Assembly: GCA_029718625.1 (NCBI GenBank)
Contig: CM056395.1
Location: 20,238,309-20,302,308, forward strand
Origin: Synaphobranchus kaupii
Lineage: Eukaryota; Chordata; Actinopteri; Anguilliformes; Synaphobranchidae
Direction of reading: 5' to 3'
Length of the DNA stretch: 64,000 nt
Positions 49,556 to 60,000 of this stretch are shown piece after piece. Position numbers and translations under genes: made by a program. Under the pieces are notes generated by a model. The model was not told where the DNA came from. It ran no database searches and saw only the letters and a program-made list of their open reading frames with translations. Within the stretch, counting starts at the first letter, position 1, and each line of letters begins with the position of its first letter.

Positions 49556-49714
49556 AAGTAAGCTTCTCTCTTTCTATACGGTTACACTGACATACAAGTA
49601 GGCTGCAGAGGATGAAGTTGGTACAAAGGCTTAATTTTTGAGTTTAGCACTTTTTTCATTATCTTTGCACAAAGTCACTGTTAAACTAGAGGACCTTGCC
49701 TGTCAGTAGTTGTG

Positions 49715-49830
49715 TGGGCTTATGTGGAATTGGGTGGTGGGACTAGATTTAGCTGTAAATTATGCTGGAACAGTATGGAATACATGGTTGGCGAAATGGC
49801 TGTAAGTCATCAAGGGTCTGAGGCATGGGC
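49715..49830 (+). mobile_element. Tc1-derived palindromic repeat (family copy 4, fragment)
   Basis: GGAATTGGGTGGTGGGACTAG ... GTAAGTCATCAAGGGTCTGAGG; one short arm piece of the family described at 27514. Confidence 0.7.
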
Positions 49831-50721
49831 CGCGGAACACATTTGTGGTAGGTCGGGCCAAACATCATCGTCACAACTAAAAAAAAAACCTACGCGCACC
49901 CGCGCCCCCTAAACAAAAAACGCAGGCTACGTGCGCTAACTGAATGAATGAAACACAGTATACACTTACATTTGCAAAAATAGATAACTTTTTATTTAAG
50001 AAACATAAACTCATAACACTCACTTTTATGGCTGCAGCTGAAAATCAATTTGGCAATGTTCGTCAGTCCTTCATTATTATTAATACTCAAACTTCTCGAA
50101 TGTCTGCTGACCATTTTGTAGGAAATTTCATTGAAATAAAAAACAAATTGAATAAAATAAACACTGTCTTCTGTGGCTGCTCTTAGTGTAGGCCTATGTG
50201 CAGTTCTTATTAGTCTCCATACTTCACAAAGAATTGCCTGCGTCGATCATTTTGCTTTGCAAAGTCCGCTGCAATCGCCTTAATGTCTGTTCGTGCCAGG
50301 ATCTCTCTGTGGGTGTGGGCGCCCAGTAGGTCATTCAGTCTCCTCTGTGTCTGTAAGGTTAGCATCTTCTTGTTTGTTATGTTTTGTTTTAAAAAAATAT
50401 GTAATTGGTTTGTTGCGTTTCATTTCATTTCGTTTTAGAATTCTGATGGCGCTCTGCAATTTTCTTTCCTAGCTTGTCTCACTAGCAGTTATGCGCGCGT
50501 AGCAATGTAACATGCAGCGATTGGTCAATCGAAGCATAACGTGCTGTTTTACGTAATTACATCACTAGCATTACAGCAAAGATATTTTAGTGTTTCGAGA
50601 GTCTCAAGACGCTCTAGTGTTGGGCTGATTACTGCTTTTGCGTGCTCTGCTGTCTAGCTAGCTGGTGTGACGTCAATCCTCCGAAAGTAGGATGGCACTG
50701 GTGGCCCATGGTCTGTCAATC

Positions 50722-51535
50722 AATTTAAGGGTTTTTTCTCCTGACAAATGTACCTATTGAACTGAACTCTATGGAAAAATAAGTCAGGAAAAGAAACCCT
50801 TCTAGTTATCCATCCATATCTACTGCATATCTGGCAGCAGAGTGATGGTTTTAAGGCTTGTTTGATATGTCAGGCTGTTGATGACTGAGAGCCATTTAGC
50901 CAAATATGTGTTCCATACTGTTCCAGTGTAATTTACAGCTAAATCTAGTCCCATCCCCCCCAATTCCCATAGAGATGCATTCAAATGCAGAGGTGTTATA
51001 GTATTGCTTGTAGGAGTACCAGAAAATAAGATATCAAGAGTATTTTGTATTTTAGTATTTCTGCCCTTTCTCATCATAAAATACACCCTCAAACCAGGAA
51101 CTATTGTATGGAATTGTTATATTTGTGTAGTCCGTAATCCAGTGCTTGCTATGCTTTTGAATAAGTTTAATTATAATAGTGTTTAAACCATAAATTCATA
51201 AAAATATGAAAAAATAAATACATAAGGTTTAACCTTTCGGTTTATAATAGGGCCCCCTCATACCTTTTTTTTAAATATTTTTGGGTCACAGACATCAGGT
51301 AGTCATGGCATGCAAAGGATATGCGACCAAATATTAAAAATGATTCCTTTATTCTACATTATGGTAAACTGTCCAATATCTTTTGATACCTGAAAATGGG
51401 GGGACGATGTACAAAAGGTTCTATAATTTCTAAACGGTTCATCCGATATGGATGAAAATACCCTCAAATTAAAGCTGACAGTCTGCACTTCAACCTTATT
51501 GTCATTGTAAACCTTCATTTGAGGGTAGGCTATGT
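50722..51535. mobile_element. Tc1-derived palindromic repeat (family copy 5)
   Basis: Starts with the central loop region (TTTTTTCTCCTGACAAATGTA), runs through CTGCCAGCAGAGTGATGG-type text and out to GGATATGCGACCAAATATTAA and TGGATGAAAATACCCTCAAA. About 230 bases of other sequence (51065-51280) interrupt it. Confidence 0.7.
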
Positions 51536-52107
51536 ACATCCATATCAAGTGGTCCATGTAGGAATTATAGCCCTTTTTATACGTAGTCTCTGCAATTTTA
51601 GGGGAGCAAAAGTAATTTCTTCAACCAAATCATGGAGATATATTGGAACCAAATACTGTTCTCCCGCTATCCAAAATGCATAACATATTTGGATCACTTC
51701 CTACAATTGTGTCGAATTGTGTTCGCTCTTCACTCAAACCACTCCAGGGTTCACTTAAGACCACCTCTGACAGGTGATCCGAGATCAGATGTTTGCTACG
51801 CACCCGAGTTCGATTGCACCGAACTAAGGGCTAAACGCTATAGGGTTCAATTAAAACGTACCAAACTGGCAGTTGTAAAAGCACCAGTCATTGTCAATGA
51901 TTGTGTGAAAAAAGCTCAACACTGATTTATGGCCTGGAATGGTGGATGTCACCCCTGATTTATGGCCTGGAATGGTGGATGTCAAAGTTAGAATGTGGAT
52001 GGATGACAAGTTAGAATGCTGGCCGGCCCAGCCAAATTGTCCAACCACTGTAGGTTTTTTTAGGACTGTGACAGTAATTTAATTAGTTCATGTAATGAAT
52101 TGACCTA

Positions 52108-53618
52108 CAGTTGAAGTCGGATGTTTACATACACTTAGGTTGAAGTCATTGAAACTCATTTTTAACCAGTCCACAGATTTCATGTTAGCAAACTATAGTG
52201 TTGGCAAGCCAGTTACGACATCTACTTCTACATCTACAAGTAATCTTTCCAAAAATTATTACTAATTTTATTATTTCACTTTTAATTGACTATATCACAA
52301 TTCCAGTGGGTCAGAAGTTTACATACACTAAGCCGAAATGTGGGCTCTGTGCCCAACCCCGATCAGTTGATCACAATCTTGAGTCAGGCGGTGGAAAGCG
52401 GGAATGTGACCATCCCTATCAATATCAACTCAATATGAATTCCTCCTCTGATCTACTCTTCTTATATACAGCAGTGGAATTTTTTAACATCATAATACAT
52501 TTTATATTATAAATGTTCATTTTCACATCTATTGTTGGTTCATTAGTGTTATAACTCCAGAAATAATAGCAGTAATAACTTCAGTAGTGGTACCAATAGC
52601 AAAATACAACCTCAGAGATCTGTACCTCAGAGTTTACTAGTTATCCATATTTTGTGACATACAGAGTACTGTATACCACTGACTAACACCAGCAGTAGTG
52701 CCTGCCTGCAAAACCGCACTGTTTTAGAGCCAGGGAGTGAATCACATCCCATAATACCTGTTGCTAAAAATGTTTATTAAAAAAAATGTTTTTTATATAA
52801 TACATCCACAGAGCTTGATGAAAGATGCAAAATAAAAGTATTGCTTTTCCCTAAAAATAAATATCTATTATGAATTTATCATTACAAAAATAGTTTCACG
52901 GGCTGTAAAAGAGTGCAGTTTTTATCTCTGTCTAAGACGTCAGAGTTTGGTTCCTGGTGTTATGCCGTTCGTTTTTCAGCTCCCCTGCAGATCTCTCTCC
53001 CCCCTTTACATACACTTAGGTTGAAGTCATTGAAACTCATTTTTAACCACTCCACAGATTTCATGTTAGCAAACTATAGTGTTGGCAAGTCAGTTAGGAC
53101 ATCTACTTTGTGCAAGACACAAGTAATTTTTCCAAAAATTATTATTAATTTTATTATTTCACTTTTAATTGACTATATCACAATTCCAGTGGGTCAGAAG
53201 TTTACATACACTAAGCCTTTAAATTTTTAATATTTGGTCGCATATCCTTTGGCTTTGCATGCCATGAATTCCTGATGTCTGTGACCCAACAACATCAAAA
53301 GACTCTTGATATCTTATTTTATCATACCCTTACAAGCGATACTATAATGTCTCTGCATTTGAATGGATCTCTATGGGAATTTGGGGGTGGGACTAGATTT
53401 AGCTGTAAGTTACACTGGAACAGTATGGAACTGTTAAAAGTGAAATAATCTGTCTGTAAACAATTGTTGGAAAAATTACTTTAACAAAGTAGATGTCCTA
53501 ACTGACGTGCCAACACTATAGTTTGCTGTAGTTAAATCTATAGTTAAATCTGTGGAGTGGTTAAAAATGCGTTTTAATGACTTCAACCTAAGTGTATGTA
53601 AACATCCGACTTCAACTG
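52108..53618. mobile_element. Sleeping Beauty-type inverted repeats enclosing host-derived mosaic
   Basis: Left end CAGTTGAAGTCGGATGTTTA at 52108 through GTGGGTCAGAAGTTTACATA (52307) is a full Tc1/SB inverted repeat with both inner and outer direct repeats; the right end is its complement at 53425-53618, with TA outside both. A third, partial left-type repeat lies at 53005-53215. No transposase is inside. Instead 52338-52768 matches SEA exon 3 and its intron (44341-44712), 52785-53004 matches 47578-47796, and 53225-53428 is an arm of the palindromic repeat family. The whole is 1,511 bp. Confidence 0.8.
52338..52440 (+). pseudogene. SEA exon 3 fragment within the mosaic
   Basis: Reads GSVPNPDQLITILSQAVESG and NVTIPINI-NSI in frame, then stops (TGA). 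It lacks the acceptor and G-S site and its donor is destroyed. Confidence 0.75.
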
Positions 53619-53851
53619 TATATGTAAAACAATCGCAGGGTGGTAGCCTAAGTGTCAATGTTATAATATTTAATTAAATATGTGTCACTACCTCTAATAA
53701 ACAGGATGCACTGATTATTTTTTTCCCTCGAAGTTGTTTTTTTAGCCACTCCTTACTTTACTTTTCAACAATTACTTTTACTTTTTCTAATCCCAACACT
53801 AACCCAACAGCTCTATCTGGAAACACAGATTCAGTTATTATAACTGATATT

Positions 53852-55018
53852 ACAATTGAGACTTGAGTCTAATGTCCTCTGAGTTTGCAGTGGAGACATT
53901 GCAACATGTGAGGACTTTTGCGTTTAAAGGGATAGTTCGGAATTTTGGACATAAAGGGCCCTATCTTGGCGATCTTGGCGCTTAGTCTAAGCGCATGGCG
54001 TAAAGTCCATTTTGGGCGTGTCCAAGTCCACTTTTGCTATTTTAACGGCGTGTTTTTTTTTGGCGCTAAGCACGGCGCAAGGTGCAACTGGGCTGTACCT
54101 AGTCGCTTCATTAATTATAGGTGTGTCTTGGGCGTGACATGCAATAAACCAATCAAAATGTCATATTCCATTCCCTTTAAAAGCCTGCTTTTCCACCTTG
54201 GCGGATTGCTTGATGGCGAAACAGACATGCTCGTGCGTGTTTAGTGTGATCAAGGAACAGGCTAAATGGAGTATGATCAATATTATTCGGACTAACCATT
54301 AGCCTATGAGTTCCCGGTAATTCCAGACAGGGCTGTTATTTTACAAAATATATGCGGTTAAATTTCGTTAAAAGGACCTGCAACAGCTGAGAATAAGCTA
54401 TCAATGGCTTCAGTCTCACCTTAGAAAACGCCAAATTAGCCTGCTTGTTCAGCGAATTTCGTTTGATTATGCAATGAAAGTGTCAAACATCAATTCCAAG
54501 AGGCTGTTCTCATGGAGTTCTCGAAGTTCAAGCTTCATCCAAAGTTCATTAGGCTACCTGCATAGTAGGCTAATATTGATTAATAACATACATACCGTTA
54601 TTTTGCCTTAATGATGACACTAAATAGCCTACAATAAAGCTGTCAGGTTCGCAACCCATATGTTCACGCATATTTCCCCTTGTTTAATAATGTCCTGTTT
54701 ATGGAAATGTGACCAACCTGTTTTGCTCGTAGCGTAATCCTTTAAAACAATCCACTTTCCCAGGAAGACAGTGAAACGTGCGACTTACAGCAGGGGAAAC
54801 AAAGAACATGCAGCGCACGTGCAGAGAATGGCATTAAAATGTATTGTGAATTAATTGTGTAACGTGCTGCAAATTTGTTTTAGTTTCTAATTAGACGCTT
54901 AGTTCTCTTTAAAATCGTTTGGTCACTGTAATTTAAAAAATATGAAGGACGAAGAATAGCTAAGGTTACAATTTAGTTAACAAACTAACAACATTTATCT
55001 CCGTTTTTTAACCATAGG
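53852..55018. repeat. Duplicated segment, copy 2 (partner 12413-13637)
   Basis: See 12413-13637. The first 72 bases lie outside the transposon and are shared between copies, so the pair arose by duplication of a larger block, not by two independent insertions. Confidence 0.9.
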
Positions 55019-56182
55019 CTATCGAAAAGAACCTTATGCACAGCGAATCCGCTGTAGCCTAGGCTATTTGAAAAACAATAAATGCAATATTCACTGGACA
55101 AGGTTTTGAACTTTTTTCAGTCACAAACCATTCTATTTACTTACAGGCTGTATTCATAGATAAACAGAGCTGTATTGTAATGACATCTGAAGCGCATTTT
55201 CAGAACTTAAATGTCCGTCTATTGCCGTGCGCGAGTTTTCCATTGAATGACAATTCACGCATTAGGTGTAAATGACAATTTGTGCATTAGGCTTGATATA
55301 GGTGTCATCAGCTGCTTTTTAATGGATAGCCATTGTCCCGTACCATCGCACATCGCCTGGATGTTGATGGAGTGGGTTGAAAGCAATTTAATGTGCATGG
55401 CATTCCCCTTCGCTGAGGGAAAGGTAGGCTATGGACCCTTTTATTATTATGTATTTTTTGATATAGGCCACACAATAATACTATTTCACATTGTAATCTT
55501 GATATTTTAATCATGCTTGTGCGCGCCCCTGTGTGTAACAGACAGGAGGGTACGCGCATTGTGCATACGCCTTTGTAGACGCACTTATATGCGCCGTTAA
55601 AATAACATGTATACAACTGCGACATGACTTTAGACCAGGTTAGTGGTGGTTCTAGCGCAAGCGCTTTCTGCTGGCTCAAGATAGCAATACGCCAAAAAAA
55701 ATCCTGGCCACTCCTCATCTTAAGACCAACACGCCCAAACGGCGCAAGAGTACGTGGTAGTTAAACGGCGTGAGCGTTAGGCGTTATAATGAACCTACCG
55801 CCGGGTGTAAGATAGCAAAGACACTTGCGTTTGGGTTAGCGCTGCTTTGTGCCGGGTGCAAGATAGGGCCCAATGTCTCAATTACGAATTACCCATTGAT
55901 GGAAACCATTTTCAGCTAATTCCATGCTGTCCCTTCTTTTGGACATACACACGTTGCTAATGCTAGCGCAACTCTGAGGTAACCGGTAGCATCCACTACC
56001 AAACGCACTTAAATACTCCACAGTATTATACCGGTTACCTTAGAGTTGCGCTAGCATTAGCAACGTGTGTATGTCCAAAAGAAGGGACAGCATGGAATTA
56101 GCTGAAAATGGTTTCCATCAATCAACTACACCATGGGTAAGTCATAATTGAGACATTATGTCCAAAATTCCAAACTATCCCT
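53928..56182. mobile_element. TTAA-flanked inverted-repeat element (outer, non-autonomous)
   Basis: Starts AGGGATAGTTCGGAATTTTG and ends with the complement of AGGGATAGTTTGGAATTTTG, flanked on both sides by TTAA (53924-53927, 56183-56186), as in piggyBac or Kolobok transposons. Its own body is a palindrome (GGAAACCATTTTCAGC at 55908, mirrored at 56103), now separated from its left tip by an inner insertion. It has no coding capacity. Confidence 0.75.
53956..55871. mobile_element. Inner inverted-repeat element nested in the TTAA element
   Basis: Begins GGGCCCTATCTTG and ends CAAGATAGGGCCC (13-bp perfect inverted terminus). It sits inside the outer element: removing it rejoins GGACATAA and TGTCTC, which are contiguous in the opposite outer arm. 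It contains no transposase. The superfamily is not assigned. Confidence 0.75.
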
Positions 56183-56222
56183 TTAACATCTAAGGCCCTC
56201 CCAGCCTGAGCTCCAGCAGCTT

Positions 56223-56459
56223 AGTATGAAGTCTACACTGTGGCTCCATCACTCTTTGTGGGATGGAAAGAAAATATAAGAAGAGAATTCATCACACATA
56301 AGAATTATACATATTCTTATGTGTGATGAATTCTCTTCTTATATTTTCTTTCCATCCCACAAAGAGTGATGGAGCCACAGTGTAGACTTCATACTCTTTG
56401 TGGGATGGAAAGAAAATATAAGAAGAGAATTCATCACACATAAGAATTATACATATTCT
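56223..56459. repeat. Perfect double palindrome
   Basis: An 83-base arm (56223-56305), 7-base loop and exact inverted arm (56313-56395) are followed at once by a third, direct copy of part of the first arm and loop (56396-56459). No mismatches were seen. It lies just 3' of the SLAM-like gene's last recognised exon. Confidence 0.9.
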
Positions 56460-56919
56460 TTTAGTTTTCTCCCTTAATTACAGACATTGAGAAGAAATTG
56501 GAAGCTAGTATTCCCTAATATATTAAATAATTGCAGAATTTGTTGTTAGACCTGGAGGAATAGAGAGGTTTCTGAAAATAAAAAAAGCTTCTGCAAAATG
56601 TCTTCCTGAAATAAATTTGTTTTTGTAAAATTAGGTTAATAAATTCAAATATGCGTATAATTTATAGATACAATTATAGCAGTTTTGCAATATTTTTTTA
56701 CTACTTTTCTTTAGGACAAGAGGAAATCCAGTGCATATGTGTGTATTTGTGGGAGATAAATATTTTTATAATATATCCATCTTACCAAGAGTTGTTTCTC
56801 TTTTGAGTGTGTTCCTGTGCAAACATCTGCATACTGTATTGCATCGCTCACTCTGTTTGCATAACTATCACCTTAACAAACCAAAAGCAACATTATCTTT
56901 TAAATCTAACATGTACACA

Positions 56920-56946
56920 TGCACACACACACACACACACACACAC
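56920..56946 (+). repeat. (CA)n microsatellite
   Basis: About 13 CA units, downstream of the SLAM-like transmembrane exon. Confidence 0.9.
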
Positions 56947-57023
56947 AATTATAACTTATTGTAATGCCAAAGACCAATGAAGATGCAAGTGTCGCTTGCA
57001 GAAAATTAATTGAACATACTTGC

Positions 57024-60000
57024 CTGTGGGTTCCAATTTTGTACACTTCTGGCATTTTGCAATTACAACAGCAAATCCGATTACTACCATCAGAAGCAAA
57101 GATATCAGCACTGCTGGTAATATGTTACTCCTTGTTTTGTTTGAATCTGTTAAATCAAAGACAACAAACAGACAGACACACACAGACACAGTGCAAGTAA
57201 GTATTTGGACAATACTGTACACAATTTTTAATTATGTTGGCTCTGCAATCCAGCACTTTCTATTTGAAAAGAAACAATGAGGAGAAACAACCCTTAAAGT
57301 GATCCATCCATATCTACTGCATATCTGGCAGCAGAGTGATGGTTTGAGGCTCGTTTGATACCTCAGACCCTTGATGACTTACAGCCATTTTGCCAACCAT
57401 GTATTCCATACTGTTCCAGCATAATTTACAGCTAAATCTAGTCCCACCCCCCAATTCCCATAGAGATCCATTAAAATGCAGAGAGGTTATAGTATTACTT
57501 GTAGGAGCACCAGAAAATAATATATCAAGAGTTTTTTTTTGATGTTGTTGGGTCACAGACATCAGGAAGTCATGGCTTACAAAGAATTTGCAACCAAATA
57601 TTGAAAATGATTACTTTATTGTACATTATGTTAAACTGTCCAATATTGTTTGGAATTTTGGTGCTCACTGAGGCTGTGTACAGAAGCACCACAGCTACAG
57701 GAGGTGACCAAGGTTATTCAAGTCTGCATTGGACAAGCACGTTTCCTCCATCTGCTATCGCTTGTAAGAGTACCAGAACATAAGATATGACTGATGGATG
57801 ATACATAGAAAAATTGATTATTGCTTCAAATTAAAGAAAAGGAAAGGTTTTAGTCTCACACCATGGTCTCGTTTGGTCATTCTGCTTTTGTCCGGTATAA
57901 TTACTGACTCCCATCGCAACCTACAGCATTCTGATGTACCTGGTCTACCAACGCAAAAGTTAGCCACTCGAGTCAATGGACTACATTCACAAAAATTCCC
58001 ATAGACATACATTGTTTTTCAATGTTAAAAAAGAAATATTCATCTCATTTGTGTAGAATGTGTATCATTGCACAGCTGCATGTCATTTATATTCTTAAAT
58101 GTCTTATATTCTTGACTTTCTTTAGGCTTTTAAGGGCTCAAACCCCCAATTGCAGCTTGCGGCTATATTTATTTATTTTTGTTTTGGGTTTGTTTTGCAG
58201 GAATGGGTCGATTGTCACTGATGCAGGACCCTTGATGTCTTACAGCCATTTCACCAACTTTTCAACCAGTATTCCATACTGTTCCAGCATAATTTACAGC
58301 TAAATCTAGTCCCACCACCCAATTCCCATAGAAATCCATTCAAATGCAGAGAAATCATAGTATCGCTTGGAAGACTACCAGAAAATAAGATATCAAGAGT
58401 CTTTTGATGTTGTTGGGTCTAAAACTTAAAACTTGTCGGAATCTTTAGCTTTTTCTGGGCAAAATTCGTAAGCACCTGTAAATGGAATTTGCAACTTCCA
58501 TATATGGCAAATCATGGGCGTGGATTTATGCTTATCGCGATGCGCCTGTAATTTCTGATAAAGTTGAATGTATGAACATACGTACGTGATTACGAAAAAA
58601 AATCTGCCTTTCTGCACGGTTTGAAGAATCAGCAGTACATTTTTTTGTACAAAACTTGTTCGTAGGTAAATGTATGCACATATTTAGGAACGTTTCATGA
58701 ATGAGGCCCAATTTGCATGGAATACTGAGCCCTGGCACTATACCTGGATCCAGGGGACAGAGCGCCTCAGCCTGGAGTGGGACAACATGATTACTGACGG
58801 GGTTTTCAGCCACACAGCTGTAGGTAGCACTGTTCCCTTTAATCTCCAGAGGGAGATACAGGGTGGCGTTGAGATCAGGGCTGCTGGTGTTGAACAGTGT
58901 CTCCCCCTCTCTCTGCCAGGACAGCGTGACCTCTCTCTCATTCTTCACAAAACACAGTACCGAGCAATTCTTTGTGCCCATTGCACAGGGCGCTAAGCAA
59001 CGGACTGAGCGACTCTGAGTGATGTTTGTAATGACAGGTTTAGACACTGGAGCTGAGGCGCAGGGAGAGAAACACATCAGTCAGAACATTACATAAGCCA
59101 TAAAACGTCATTGTTACACAATGTCTACAAATGAGGACGTTAAGCCAGGTAGAAAGTATCTGGCGTAACATAATCTGAGGTAAGCATTTTGACATAAATA
59201 ACCTGCTTGTTGGTCTCCGTTTATTTTTAGAGCACGATACCAAGTCTGCAGGTCTCATTTTTCTTTACTTTGAGAACTTTTTTTTTACTTTTTCTGACTG
59301 CAGTCTGCGCCTTGGGCTTTCGGGCTGGCGTGCATGCATCTCTTTCCGACATCAAATATACAGAGATGCACACAGATGAACGCAGGCGTAAAATCACAAG
59401 AAGAATATAAAAAAAACATCTGAAATGAATACAGATAGAGTGGCATTGCCTAAATATAAAGGAAATACAAACAAACAGTATGTTACATATAACAAGTCCA
59501 CTCACAGTATACTATTAAGTTAAACCTCTGCTCTAATATATTTCCATTGGCAATGATCTGTATGTGGTAAACTCCAGTGTCTTTGGTGTTGATGTCGCTG
59601 ATGTTGAGAGACCCAGTCTGTCTGTCCAGCTGCAGTCTGTCTGTAAATCCCTGGCTATAGTCTGTTGTAAACTCTCCTCTGATTAGCTGGGCTATAATTT
59701 TTTTAGAACTACCCGTATCAAATGACCACAGTATTTGAGGGCTAGGCTGTTCTCCAATAAGATGCGACTGTAGACTGATGGAGTCGCCCTCTCTCTTCCT
59801 CATGTTCTTAACTTCGGGCTCTACCGAGAGCAGACCTGGAATTTGAGAAATGCAGAAATCATCATTTGAATTAAACACGGGTACAATCTGCAGATAAAAT
59901 GAAAGTACTGGCAGATATAAAACACTGATGTTCTAAAGCAGGGCTGCCTAACCCTGTTCCTGGAGATCTACTGTTCCTGTAGGTTTTCACTCCAACCTTA

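Noticed and set aside
51632..51925. 97-codon open frame with DPRSDVCYAPEFDC
   Set aside because: No family recognised; the DNA resembles a miniature-transposon end (ACCACCTCTGACAGGTGATC) and the frame lacks gene context.
53852..53926. Coding exon shared with 12413-12487 (SSHV-MSPLQTQRTLDSSLN on the - strand)
   Set aside because: The frame is open in both copies, but no acceptor or donor in the right phase could be placed, so it is only noted as shared flank.
57020..57280. + strand open frame opposite the receptor transmembrane exon
   Set aside because: It is the antisense shadow of the transmembrane exon, whose splice borders and phase match the other receptor exons.
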